Origin: Limnohabitans sp.
GTDB lineage: Bacteria > Pseudomonadota > Gammaproteobacteria > Burkholderiales > Burkholderiaceae_C
Direction of reading: 5' to 3'
DNA length: 49,335 nucleotides
Assembly: GCF_017848645.1 (NCBI RefSeq)
Contig: NZ_JAFEIF010000064.1
Span: forward strand, 1-49,335
Position numbers and translations under genes: made by a program
In this document: positions 16,523 through 24,676 of the stretch, piece by piece
How the letters are laid out: each line of letters opens with the position of its first letter
Numbering within the stretch: position 1 is the stretch's first letter
Notes under the pieces: generated by a model
Seen by the model: the letters and a program-made list of their open reading frames with translations, nothing else
Database searches by the model: none
What the model was told of the DNA's origin: nothing

Positions 16523-17368
16523 TCACCTCTGCCGCGCCAGCCGAGGGTCGAGCACATCGCGCAATCCATCGCCCAGCAAATTCAGCCCCAGCACCGCCAA
16601 AGCGATGGCCGCACCCGGGTACACCGCCAACATGGGGGCCTGGAACATCTGCGACTGCGCTTCATTGAGCATGCGGCCCCAGCTGGGTTGCGGCGGCTGG
16701 GTGCCCAGGCCCAAATAAGACAAAGCCGCCTCGGCCAGGATGGCGATGGCGAACTGGATGGTGGCCTGCACGATCAGCACGCTGGCGATGTTGGGCAGAA
16801 CATGCGTGAGTGTGATGGCCAGCGGGCCCTGGCCTGCGGCGCGGGCAGCTGCGGTGAAGTCGCGCGCCCACACCGCGTTGGCCGCGCCACGCGAAATACG
16901 GGCAAACACCGGGATGTTGAAAATGCCAATGGCCACGATGCTCACCACCAGGCCTGGCCCATAGATCGCCGTGAGCATGATGGCCGACAACAAGGCCGGA
17001 AAGGCGAAGGTGAAGTCCGAGGCGCGCATGATGAGCTCTTCCACCCAGCCGCGCCGCGCCGAAGCCAGCAAGCCCAAAGGCACACCCACACCCAGGCCAA
17101 TGCCCACCGCAATGAAGCCCACCAGCAAGGAATTTTGGCTGCCCACCAAAAGCAAAGAACCGATGTCGCGCCCCAGGCTGTCGGTGCCCAGCCAATGCGC
17201 GGCGCTGGGCGAGGCCAGTTTGTTGGGGATGTCGATGTCGCCCACCGGGTAAGGCGACCAAAACAAAGACAGCACCGCACACAGCACCATCAGCAGCACC
17301 ATGGCCCCGCCCGCCACAAAACTCGGGTGTCGCAAGGCGCGTCGCCAGAACGTGTGCTTATCCCGCAT
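16523..17368 (-). CDS. peptide ABC transporter permease (DppC/OppC-like)
   Basis: 281 residues, with an N-terminal membrane helix (FVAGGAMVLLMVLCAVLSLFW), the typical periplasmic LASPSAAHWLGTDSLGRDIGS segment and about five further membrane helices. The cytoplasmic EAA loop is readable as FARISRGAANAVWARDFTAAA followed by RAAGQGPLAITLTHVLPN. C-terminal LGLGTQPPQPSWGRML is also family-typical. The start overlaps the end of the DppB-like gene by 11 bp. Forms the inner-membrane channel with DppB. Confidence 0.93.
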   Translation of the reverse strand: MRDKHTFWRRALRHPSFVAGGAMVLLMVLCAVLSLFWSPYPVGDIDIPNKLASPSAAHWLGTDSLGRDIGSLLLVGSQNSLLVGFIAVGIGLGVGVPLGLLASARRGWVEELIMRASDFTFAFPALLSAIMLTAIYGPGLVVSIVAIGIFNIPVFARISRGAANAVWARDFTAAARAAGQGPLAITLTHVLPNIASVLIVQATIQFAIAILAEAALSYLGLGTQPPQPSWGRMLNEAQSQMFQAPMLAVYPGAAIALAVLGLNLLGDGLRDVLDPRLARQR

Positions 17369-18323
17369 GGCCTGCCTTCAATCGCGGATCGATCCACGCA
17401 TACAGCACGTCGATGCAAAAGTTGATCAGGATGACCAGCGCCGACAGCAACATGACCACATCGCGCACCACGATCAAATCGCGGTTGGCAATGGCCTGAA
17501 AAATCAGCCGCCCAATGCCGGGCAGCACAAACACGTTTTCAATCACGATGGCGCTGGTGATCAGGTTCCCGAACTGCAGGCCCATCACCGTGAGCACCGG
17601 GATCATGGCGTTGCGCAGCACATGACCCCACAGCACCTGACGGCGTGACAGGCCTTTGGCCCGGGCCGTGCGCACAAAATCTTCGCGCAAGGTGTCAAGC
17701 ACAGCCGAGCGGGTCACTCGCGTCAGAATCGCCGTTTGCACCGCCGCCAGCGCCATGGCGGGCAAAAGCAAGGCCTTGATGCCCTCGCCCACCCCGCCAC
17801 CATCGTCCTCGGACCAGCCCGGAAAGCCGCCCGCACTCACCCACTCCAAGTGCACCGCGAACAGCAAGATCAACAAAATGGCCAGCCAGAAATTGGGCAA
17901 GGCCAGGCCCAGTTGGCTGAGCGTCATCACGCCCACATCGCCCGCCTTGTTTTGCTGTGAAGCAGCGTAAATACCCAAGGCCAGCGCCAGCGCCACGGTC
18001 AGGCCCATGGCCATCACGGCCAGCGGCAGCGTCACCTGCATGCGCTCGGCCATCAACTGAGCGGTGGGGGTGTCGTAAGAGATGCTCAGACCCGTCTGCC
18101 CCTGCAGCATGCCGCCCATCCAACTCAGGTAACGGGCGGCCGCAGGCTGGTTCAGGCCCAATTTTTCTTCCATCGCGGCAATGGACTCGGGCGTGGCGGT
18201 TTCACCCAAAATGACCTGTGCGGCATTGCCAGGCAGCAACTCCAGCACGGCAAACACCACGACCGATGTGGCCAACAAGGTCAACACAAAGCTCAGCAAC
18301 CGTCTCAAAACGAACAGGGGCAC
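17358..18323 (-). CDS. peptide ABC transporter permease (DppB/OppB-like)
   Basis: 321 residues, beginning with the hallmark PLFVLRRLLSFVLTLLATSV membrane helix. Then come LPGNAAQVILG and YLSWMGGMLQGQTGLSISYD (periplasmic loop), four to five more helices and the EAA loop VRTARAKGLSRRQVLWGHVLRNA. The start codon is GTG, supported by AAGGA seven bases upstream. First gene of the five-gene operon permease-permease-ATPase-ATPase-binding protein. Only 44 bp separate it from the divergent peptidase gene, so the two promoters must overlap or lie partly within coding sequence. Confidence 0.93.
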   Translation of the reverse strand: MPLFVLRRLLSFVLTLLATSVVVFAVLELLPGNAAQVILGETATPESIAAMEEKLGLNQPAAARYLSWMGGMLQGQTGLSISYDTPTAQLMAERMQVTLPLAVMAMGLTVALALALGIYAASQQNKAGDVGVMTLSQLGLALPNFWLAILLILLFAVHLEWVSAGGFPGWSEDDGGGVGEGIKALLLPAMALAAVQTAILTRVTRSAVLDTLREDFVRTARAKGLSRRQVLWGHVLRNAMIPVLTVMGLQFGNLITSAIVIENVFVLPGIGRLIFQAIANRDLIVVRDVVMLLSALVILINFCIDVLYAWIDPRLKAGHAG

Positions 18324-18367
18324 ACGCTATCCTTAGGGTCTGTGAGCAACGATGAACAGGGTTTTGA

Positions 18368-19405
18368 ATGGCATCGCAAACGATTGTAAACAGCGCGCAA
18401 GGCTCGGTTGTGGGCTCCATTGTGGATGTCCCCGGCCTTCAGGTCGGTCACTTCACGCTGAGCGAAAGGTTGACGGGCTGCTCGGTGGTCTTGGCCCCCG
18501 GTGGTGCCGTGGGCGCGGTGGATGTACGCGGGGCCGCCCCGGGCACCCGCGAGACCGATTTGCTAGACCCAGCCAACCTGGTCGACAAAGTGCATGCCGT
18601 GGTGCTGAGCGGCGGCAGCGCTTTTGGGCTCGACGCCGCCACCGGCGTGGTGCGCTGGCTCGATGAGCAGGGCATCGGTTTTGAAACGGGCTACGGCCGC
18701 GTGCCCATCGTGCCAGCGGCCGTGTTGTTTGACTTGCCCGTGGTGCGCCCGGGCGACGACCCTCAAGCCCGCCCCGGCGCAGATGCCGGCTACGCCGCCT
18801 GCCAAGCGGCGTCCACAGCCTCTCCCGCCGCTGGCAATGTGGGCGCAGGCGCGGGTGCATGCGTGGGCAAACTCTTTGGCCTGGACCGCTGCATGAAAGG
18901 CGGCATCGGCAACGCCAGCGTGCGCGTGGGGCCCTGGGTGGTCGGTGCCTTGGTCGCCTGCAATGCGGTGGGCGATGTGATCGACCCGGCCACAGGCCAG
19001 GTGCTGGCCGGAGCCCGCACGGCCGATGGAAAAAATTTGCTGGACACCCAACGCGCCTTGCTCGCGGGCGAGCGCGGCAACCGCCCCCTGCCCGGTACCA
19101 ACACCACCATTGGCGTGGTGGCCACCAACGCCACCCTCACCAAAGCCCAGGCCAAACGCCTGGCCATGAGCGCGCACGACGGCCTGGCCCGCAGCATCCG
19201 CCCGGCCCACACCACCCTGGACGGCGACACCCTTTTTGCCTTGGCCACCGGCACCGAAGCCGGTCCGGTGGACCTGATGCTGCTGACCGTGATGGCGGCC
19301 GAGGCCACGGCGCTGGCCACGGTGGATGCCATTTCAAAAGCACTGACAACGAACACCACCTCAGGCTGCATTCCTGGGGCCAATGAATTCCATCAGGAAC
19401 ACTGA
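18368..19405 (+). CDS. P1 family peptidase / Ntn-hydrolase (DmpA-NylC type, S58)
   Basis: 345 residues. The N-terminal VPGLQVGHFTL, VDVRGAAPGTRETDLL and VVLSGGSAFGLDAATGVVRWLDE blocks are diagnostic. The self-cleavage site is GTNTTIGVVATNA, in which N245|T246 would be cut to expose a Thr nucleophile, as in nylon-oligomer hydrolase NylC (DmpA uses Ser). Relatives are aminopeptidases releasing N-terminal D- or L-amino acids or beta-amino acids, or cleave 6-aminohexanoate oligomers. No signal peptide is seen, so it is cytoplasmic. Divergent from the peptide ABC operon, which suggests that imported peptides or amides are processed by it (inference). Confidence 0.9.
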   Translation: MASQTIVNSAQGSVVGSIVDVPGLQVGHFTLSERLTGCSVVLAPGGAVGAVDVRGAAPGTRETDLLDPANLVDKVHAVVLSGGSAFGLDAATGVVRWLDEQGIGFETGYGRVPIVPAAVLFDLPVVRPGDDPQARPGADAGYAACQAASTASPAAGNVGAGAGACVGKLFGLDRCMKGGIGNASVRVGPWVVGALVACNAVGDVIDPATGQVLAGARTADGKNLLDTQRALLAGERGNRPLPGTNTTIGVVATNATLTKAQAKRLAMSAHDGLARSIRPAHTTLDGDTLFALATGTEAGPVDLMLLTVMAAEATALATVDAISKALTTNTTSGCIPGANEFHQEH

Positions 19406-19442
19406 CGCTTGGTGTGCCCCCCAAATCACCTCATGAACGAAA

Positions 19443-19461
19443 GGGCGCAGCCGAGGCGCCC
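19443..19461 (-). terminator. hairpin, possible terminator of the minus-strand Bug gene
   Basis: GGGCGC (19443-19448) / GCGCCC (19456-19461) with a seven-base loop lies between convergent stop codons. On the minus strand it is followed by TTTCGTT, a weak U-tract; on the plus strand no T-run follows. A modest intrinsic terminator at best. Confidence 0.45.
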
Positions 19462-19475
19462 CCTTCGCTCAACAC

Positions 19476-20450
19476 TCACTGCTCTACGGTATAGCCCGAA
19501 GCCTTGATGGGCGCATCCCAGCGTTTGTAATGAACGGCTTGCGTTTCACCCAAAGCTTGAGGTCCTGCGTAGTTGGGTGTAAGTCCAAATCCACGAATAC
19601 GGTTCTGGATTTCCGGTTGACTCAAAGCCTGCGCAACGGCATCACTGATTTTCTGCGTGCGATCGGCTGACATGTTGGCGGGGCCATACAGACCAAAATA
19701 GGCATCGGCGACCACGTTGATACCGACCTCCTTGAGTGTCGGCACATCAGGCAAGGCCGAGGAGCGTGCCTCACCCGTCACAGCCAAAATTTTGACTTTG
19801 CCCGACTTGTGATGCTCGATCGTTTCGGATGCGGTGTCCACCATCAGTGGTATCTGACCTCCGATCAAATCCTGCGCTGCGGGTGCACCCCCTTTGTAGG
19901 CGACATGCGTGATGGGGGTCGAAGTGGCCTGCGCCAACAACTGGCCGGCAAAATGCGGGACAGTGCCTGCACCAGAGGTCGCGTAATTGGCCTTGCCCGG
20001 GTTGGCCTTCATCCAGGCCAGCACCGATTTGATGTCACCGGTCGGTGCACCGGGCCCCGCAGTCACAGCAAAATCAAATGTGGTCACCCTGGCCACGGGC
20101 GTGAAGTCTTTCACAGGGTCATAACCCAGGTTTTTATACAACCAAGGCAAGATGACCAAGCCACCGCTGGGGGCCAAAATCAATGTATTGCCATCGGGTG
20201 CCGCACGCTTGACCTCTCCCAAGGCGATGCGACCAGCAGCACCAGGTTTGTTCTCCACAATCACATTCTGATCGAGCAAGGTCCGCATCCGCTCAGCCAA
20301 AAGTCGTGCCACCACATCCGCCGAGCCACCGGGCGGAAAGCCGACCAAAATCTTGACCGTGGCTTTATCCTGAGCCTGGGCTGTGCCCATAAGGGCCCAT
20401 GTGCCCAGCGTTGTGGCCAGAAGCAATACTTTGAACATTTTTCGTTTCAT
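19476..20450 (-). CDS. Bug/TctC family tripartite tricarboxylate receptor protein
   Basis: 324 residues. Signal peptide MKRKMFKVLLLATTLGTWAL, with cleavage near AQAQ|DKAT. Family loops are VGFPPGGSADVVARLLAERM, VENKPGAAGR, YDPVKDFTPVARV and VAYKGGAPAAQDLIGGQIPLM. AGGA lies six bases before the ATG at 20450; an adjacent ATG at 20453 and an upstream extension to 20483 fit less well. Divergent from the amidohydrolase gene across about 130 bp containing an inverted repeat, so the two are probably co-regulated. It marks the left edge of the lower-GC island. Ligand unknown, probably a carboxylate. Confidence 0.93.
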   Translation of the reverse strand: MKRKMFKVLLLATTLGTWALMGTAQAQDKATVKILVGFPPGGSADVVARLLAERMRTLLDQNVIVENKPGAAGRIALGEVKRAAPDGNTLILAPSGGLVILPWLYKNLGYDPVKDFTPVARVTTFDFAVTAGPGAPTGDIKSVLAWMKANPGKANYATSGAGTVPHFAGQLLAQATSTPITHVAYKGGAPAAQDLIGGQIPLMVDTASETIEHHKSGKVKILAVTGEARSSALPDVPTLKEVGINVVADAYFGLYGPANMSADRTQKISDAVAQALSQPEIQNRIRGFGLTPNYAGPQALGETQAVHYKRWDAPIKASGYTVEQ

Positions 20451-20526
20451 CATCAATCCTTTGGAGGTGAACATGGGCGACAAGCCAAAATCACCAGTGT
20501 GTCAATAATTCAGATTCTTGGAATTA

Positions 20527-20550
20527 GGGTTTTCATCGTGTAGAAAACCC
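20527..20550. promoter_or_regulatory. inverted repeat, candidate operator in a divergent promoter region
   Basis: GGGTTTTC (20527-20534) and GAAAACCC (20543-20550) are perfect 8-bp arms with an 8-bp spacer. They lie 31 bp before the amidohydrolase start and about 75 bp before the Bug gene start on the other strand. The size and position fit a dimeric regulator site; an mRNA leader hairpin for the amidohydrolase is the alternative. Confidence 0.45.
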
Positions 20551-20581
20551 GTTTCAACCAATTTTCTAGGAGCGCCTCGGT

Positions 20582-21565
20582 ATGCCCGTCATTGATGTCC
20601 ACACCCACATGTTCACACCCAAATGGCTTGAACTGCTCAAAAGCGAAGGCGGGATGTACAACATCCAGACACGCCCTGATGGCCAACAAGAAGTGTTCCG
20701 CGGCAACACGCCTGTCGTCATCCCTCAAAAGGGTCATTTTGATTACAACATGCGCATTCAACAAATGAACGCGGCGGGCATTGATATCTCGATCGTGTCC
20801 TTGACTTGCCCGAATGTTTATTGGGGCGACGAAGACATCAGTTGCCGCGCAGCCCGTGAATCCAATGACACCATGGCCCAGGCGCAAACCACCTACCCAG
20901 ATCGCATTCGCTGGTTCACCTCATTGCCTTGGGAATACCCACAAAGAGCCATCGAAGAGCTGCAGCGAACCTGCGACAACGGGGCCTCGGGGGTGATGGT
21001 GCTGGCCAATATCTCCGGTCGCAGCCTCACAGACCCCATGTTTGCGCCCATCTGGGCAGAAATTGACAAACGTGCCTTGCCGGTTCTTGTGCACCCCACG
21101 GACCCGCCGGGTGTGGACATGATGGACATGACCAAATTCGATTTGAGCTGGTCCGTTGGTTTCATGTTTGACACGACGCTGGCCATCACCCGGATGATTT
21201 TCGAAGGATTTTTCGACCAATACCCGCACTTGAAAATCATCGCTTCACACGGCGGCGGAACCTTGCCTTATTTGATCGGCCGATTTGAGAAAGGCAATGA
21301 AGTTGAAATTCCTCAACGCCGACAGATGAAGAAGAAACCGGCCGATTACCTGCGTCACATTTACTATGACTGCATCACCTACAACCCGGGTGCACTCCAA
21401 TACCTCATTTCTGTTGCGGGCCCCGACCATGTGATGTTTGGCACCGACTGGCCACACCAGGTGCATGACATCCAGGGCGCCTTTGCCAACACGCAACAGC
21501 TGCCGCCAGAACAGCGCGAAGCGATACGCGGCGGTAACGCTCTGAAAGTGTTCAATATCCGCTGA
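20582..21565 (+). CDS. amidohydrolase-2 family protein (ACMSD/gamma-resorcylate decarboxylase type)
   Basis: 327 residues. Metal and catalytic residues of the family are present: H7 and H9 in VIDVHTHMF, H171 in VLVHPTDPP, H223 in ASHGGGTLPY and D289 in FGTDWPH. Relatives of this type use one divalent metal either for non-oxidative decarboxylation of carboxylated rings and semialdehydes or for C-C or amide hydrolysis. AGGAG lies upstream of the ATG. Convergent with the TauD-like gene and divergent from a Bug receptor, so it belongs to the catabolic island. The reaction is undetermined; decarboxylase is the leading guess. Confidence 0.9.
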   Translation: MPVIDVHTHMFTPKWLELLKSEGGMYNIQTRPDGQQEVFRGNTPVVIPQKGHFDYNMRIQQMNAAGIDISIVSLTCPNVYWGDEDISCRAARESNDTMAQAQTTYPDRIRWFTSLPWEYPQRAIEELQRTCDNGASGVMVLANISGRSLTDPMFAPIWAEIDKRALPVLVHPTDPPGVDMMDMTKFDLSWSVGFMFDTTLAITRMIFEGFFDQYPHLKIIASHGGGTLPYLIGRFEKGNEVEIPQRRQMKKKPADYLRHIYYDCITYNPGALQYLISVAGPDHVMFGTDWPHQVHDIQGAFANTQQLPPEQREAIRGGNALKVFNIR

Positions 21566-21632
21566 ATGCCATCGAAATCCAACAGGTCAAGAGTGCAGAC
21601 ACTCAAGGCCTCTTGGTTGGCCAACACCCTCG

Positions 21633-22733
21633 TCAAATAGCGTGCAGTGTCATGCCCAGTCGTTTGGCCTGACGTGCCTCATAAGCCAGAAACTCGTCCG
21701 TGATGTTGCTACCGCGAACCCCGCCTCTGACTGAGCCCGCCTGGATGTCACCAAAATACTCTTTCCACAGCGGCGGCAATCTCTGACCCTGAGGCAGACT
21801 CAACCACAGACGCAACAAATGCCGCTTGAGTTCAGGTTCCTCGTGGTCTTCAAAGTTGGTGCGCGAATGAATCACCACATAGTTGTTGAGCAGCTGCAAA
21901 TCACCACGGTCAAGCTGCATGGAATAACAAAATTGTGGATCGGGTAACAAAACGTCCAGCAAATCCAGCAACGCGATCTGTTCCTCCGTTAACCGAGGCA
22001 CCTCAGGAAAATCGCGTTGGGCAGCTGTGACATTTTTGCGATTGGCCCGCAAAGAGAAGAATTCAGGATCGTCGCCCAAAATGGGGCACTTGTAAAAAGG
22101 CGGCTGCTTGGGATCATTGGCGCCTTGGTAGCTGTAATAAAAGGGCTGCTGCATCACAGGAATCAAATCAGGTCGCACGCGTTTGATCTCGTTGACCACC
22201 GCGATGGAGCTGGTCACCATGCTGGTCCCACCCGTTTTGGCGGTTTGCAGACAGAGCAAGGCCACCACATCACATGAGTCAACATGAAAATCCAGACCCG
22301 CATTGGTGTTGTAGCCCCGACCATTTTTGACCTTGTAACTGCCCCCCTCATCGCGAACATCGTTCATGACCTGACTGGCCTGGTTCTGCGTCCTGGCCAC
22401 GCCCACGTTCAGACCAATGCCCCAATGGGCCAGGCGCGCATCTTCGACAGACCAACGATGAACAGGAAACCCCTTGATCAAGCACATGCCGAAATCTTTT
22501 TGCGTGACATCGAATGCCCGATCAATGGCCTCTTTGGCTGCCCCTGAAAGAGGGAAGTCATCCGAAGTCATCTGCAGCCAGTCTTTACCCGTTTTTTTGG
22601 CATGAGCCAAAGCACTCTCAAAACCTTCAATCGCCTCAGAACTCAGCCAATGAACCCATGAGGAATCTTGGCGCAAATCCTGTGCCAACCAAGGTCTAGG
22701 CATGGGATGAACTTGAATAGGGGCAGCATGCAT
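21633..22733 (-). CDS. TauD/TfdA family Fe(II)/2-oxoglutarate-dependent dioxygenase
   Basis: 366 residues. The 2-His-1-carboxylate iron site is H150 and D152 (LDFHVDSCD) with H289 (NNYVVIHSRTNFED). R308 in ELKRHLLRLWLS is the 2-oxoglutarate anchor. The family hydroxylates small organic acids and sulfonates, or cleaves C-N, C-O or C-S bonds, with O2. The start MHAAPIQ has AGGAG nine bases upstream; the longer frame to 22817 contains the presumed operator and is rejected. Divergent from the first LysR gene across 112 bp holding a perfect 17-bp palindrome, suggesting direct LysR control. Confidence 0.88.
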   Translation of the reverse strand: MHAAPIQVHPMPRPWLAQDLRQDSSWVHWLSSEAIEGFESALAHAKKTGKDWLQMTSDDFPLSGAAKEAIDRAFDVTQKDFGMCLIKGFPVHRWSVEDARLAHWGIGLNVGVARTQNQASQVMNDVRDEGGSYKVKNGRGYNTNAGLDFHVDSCDVVALLCLQTAKTGGTSMVTSSIAVVNEIKRVRPDLIPVMQQPFYYSYQGANDPKQPPFYKCPILGDDPEFFSLRANRKNVTAAQRDFPEVPRLTEEQIALLDLLDVLLPDPQFCYSMQLDRGDLQLLNNYVVIHSRTNFEDHEEPELKRHLLRLWLSLPQGQRLPPLWKEYFGDIQAGSVRGGVRGSNITDEFLAYEARQAKRLGMTLHAI

Positions 22734-22759
22734 TGAACGGTCTCCTGGGGTCAAATCTC

Positions 22760-22776
22760 TGCCGAAAGTTTCGGCA
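22760..22776. promoter_or_regulatory. 17-bp perfect palindrome, candidate LysR-type operator
   Basis: TGCCGAAAGTTTCGGCA is a perfect dyad with 8-bp arms around a single central G. It is located 26 bp upstream of the dioxygenase start and 69 bp upstream of the LysR gene on the other strand. The position is right for a LysR regulator controlling itself and a divergent target. The arms differ from the loose T-N11-A consensus, so the cognate protein is inferred from position only. Confidence 0.55.
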
Positions 22777-22845
22777 AAGCACATCATAAAAACTTTCTTC
22801 ATCAGTAAAGGACACATTTCGTTGAATGCTACTTAAAATATTCTG

Positions 22846-23733
22846 ATGAAGTTTTCTTTCTTTGAAACGCTGGAAGCTGTCCTGAGAACTGGCAGCTTGA
22901 GCCGTGCAGCAGACGAAATGAACCTCACCCCCAGTGCTGTCAGCATGCAGATGAAGCAAGTGGAGGTTTTTTTCGGACAGCCACTTTTTGACCGCTCGGG
23001 TTTGCAGGTCAAGCCCATGCCGTTTGCACACGAAGTGGCCAGTGTCATGCAACTGCCCATGCAACAAATTGAGCAACTTCGCCGACGAAAGTCCATTCAA
23101 ATCGAAGGCACGATTCGCTTGGGCGTCATTGAAAGCATGCAGGCGAGCTTGCTGCCCGGCGTCATTCAACACCTTTTGAAGAAACACCCTGCACTGCAAC
23201 TGAAACCCGCAAGAGGACGCGCCGTAGAGCTGATTGCCGCCGTCAAAGCGAATGAACTGGACGCAGCCATTGTGGTTCAGCCTGTCAAAGGTGGATCACA
23301 GCGCCTGCATTGGCAGCACCTGTTCAAAAACGAATTGGTCGTCATTGCGCCGCCAAGCGCCAAGGCGACCAAAATACACCAACTGTTTTGTGATTACCCT
23401 TGGATCCGCTTTGATGCGGGCACCAGCACTGGCAAATTGGCAGCACAGTGGATCTCCCAAAACATGCCGCAAGCACAAAGAAGCATGGATTTGCCCTCTG
23501 TTCATGCGGTCTTGTCCATGGTCAACGCCGGGCTGGGGGTGTCGATGGTGCCATCGATTGACCCCCGCATGATGATCGCCTATCCTGTGAAGGTTTACCC
23601 CATTGGCAGGGGAGCTCCCGTGTTGAATGTGGTCTTGCTCACAAGAAAAAACGACCCGAACGCCCGCACCATCGACGCTTTGTTTGAGTCCCTCCAGGCG
23701 GTTGCTCTCAACATGTCTGCGGCTGCTCATTGA
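22846..23733 (+). CDS. LysR family transcriptional regulator
   Basis: 295 residues. The N-terminal winged helix is MKFSFFETLEAVLRTGSLSR then AADEMNLTPSAVSMQMKQVE, the standard LysR helix-turn-helix at residues about 17-36. The effector-binding domain (about 90-290) includes IRLGVIESMQASLLPG and VHAVLSMVNAGLGVSMVPS. There is no Shine-Dalgarno; TAAAAT (22834-22839) ends six bases before the ATG, consistent with a leaderless message. Divergent from the TauD-type dioxygenase, which is its likely target. A second LysR gene follows 19 bp downstream; two adjacent LysR genes reading the same way is unusual. Confidence 0.9.
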   Translation: MKFSFFETLEAVLRTGSLSRAADEMNLTPSAVSMQMKQVEVFFGQPLFDRSGLQVKPMPFAHEVASVMQLPMQQIEQLRRRKSIQIEGTIRLGVIESMQASLLPGVIQHLLKKHPALQLKPARGRAVELIAAVKANELDAAIVVQPVKGGSQRLHWQHLFKNELVVIAPPSAKATKIHQLFCDYPWIRFDAGTSTGKLAAQWISQNMPQAQRSMDLPSVHAVLSMVNAGLGVSMVPSIDPRMMIAYPVKVYPIGRGAPVLNVVLLTRKNDPNARTIDALFESLQAVALNMSAAAH

Positions 23734-23752
23734 ACACCTTCACAAGGATTTC

Positions 23753-24676
23753 ATGCATTACGACTTGACAGATTTACGTCTTTTTTTTCACGTCGGGGAA
23801 CAGTTGAATCTGACACGGGCAGCCGAAAAATGTTTTTTGTCAGTTCCTTCCGCCAGCTTGAGGATCAAGCAACTTGAAGAAAATTTTCAAACCCCTTTGA
23901 TGCTGCGACAAGCCAAGGGTTTGCAATTGACGCAGGCAGGTGAGGCCATGGCCAATCACGCCAAACTTGTCTTGCAACAATTGGAGGTCATGCATGCCGA
24001 TCTGAGACCCTACGCCTTGGGCGTCAAGGGGCGAATCCGGCTACAAGCCAACAGCACAGCCACCAACACTTTTTTGGCGAAGGCTTTGTCTGCTTTCTTG
24101 AATGACAACCCTGACATTGACATTGATCTGGAAGAATTGCCCTCACGCGACATCATTTCCTCGGTCGCCAAGGGGGCTGCCGATTTAGGCATCGTTGCAG
24201 GTTCTGTTGATGCAGACAAAATTGATGTGGTCCCGCTTTATGCCGATGAGTTGGTGGTCATCTGTCACTCGGGCGCAGGCATTGCCAAGCAACTTTCGGT
24301 GAAGTTGTCTGACATCCTGGAAGATTACCGTTTTGTGGGCCTTAACCAATTCAACTCCATTCAGTCCTTCCTGGATCGCCAAGCCCAAAACATTGGCAAG
24401 CGTGTGAATTTGAGAATCCAAGTCGGGAATTACGAGAATGTCTGTCAAATGGCTGCTGTTGGGGTGGGCATTGCCATTGTTCCTCGGGCCATTGCGCTGG
24501 GTCATGCGAAATCAAGCGGCTTGCACATCATTGCGTTGGATGACCCTTGGGCACGACGACAAATCAGCCTGGTCAAGCAACAGCAGCGGATGCTGCCCAA
24601 ATTCAGCGAGGATTTGATTCACCATTTGAGGCTGGCCGCCAGCCAAGCACCAACCTCCGCCATCAAACCGGCGTGA
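23753..24676 (+). CDS. LysR family transcriptional regulator
   Basis: 307 residues. The HTH is in LRLFFHVGEQLNLTRAAEKC and FLSVPSASLRIKQLEENF. The effector domain has GRIRLQANSTATNTFLAKAL, AADLGIVAGSVDADKI and MAAVGVGIAIVPRAIA. The start at 23753 has AAGGA upstream; the in-frame opening from 23627 overlaps the first LysR gene and lacks LysR sequence. The 3' end overlaps the convergent aminotransferase gene by 14 bp. Likely regulator of the adjacent seven-gene catabolic operon or of the Bug genes (inference). It is only distantly similar to its neighbour, so not a recent duplicate. Confidence 0.9.
   Translation: MHYDLTDLRLFFHVGEQLNLTRAAEKCFLSVPSASLRIKQLEENFQTPLMLRQAKGLQLTQAGEAMANHAKLVLQQLEVMHADLRPYALGVKGRIRLQANSTATNTFLAKALSAFLNDNPDIDIDLEELPSRDIISSVAKGAADLGIVAGSVDADKIDVVPLYADELVVICHSGAGIAKQLSVKLSDILEDYRFVGLNQFNSIQSFLDRQAQNIGKRVNLRIQVGNYENVCQMAAVGVGIAIVPRAIALGHAKSSGLHIIALDDPWARRQISLVKQQQRMLPKFSEDLIHHLRLAASQAPTSAIKPA

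Noticed and set aside
19400..19475. Left attachment site (copy of the tRNA-Ile2 3' end) for the island
   Set aside because: I looked for the GGTAGGGCGTCACGG sequence of the tRNA 3' end near the island's left edge and found no match; island integration at this tRNA stays unproven.
21616..21625. Palindrome GTTGGCCAAC between the amidohydrolase and TauD genes as a terminator
   Set aside because: No loop and no T-run follow it; it is probably chance, although it lies between convergent stops.
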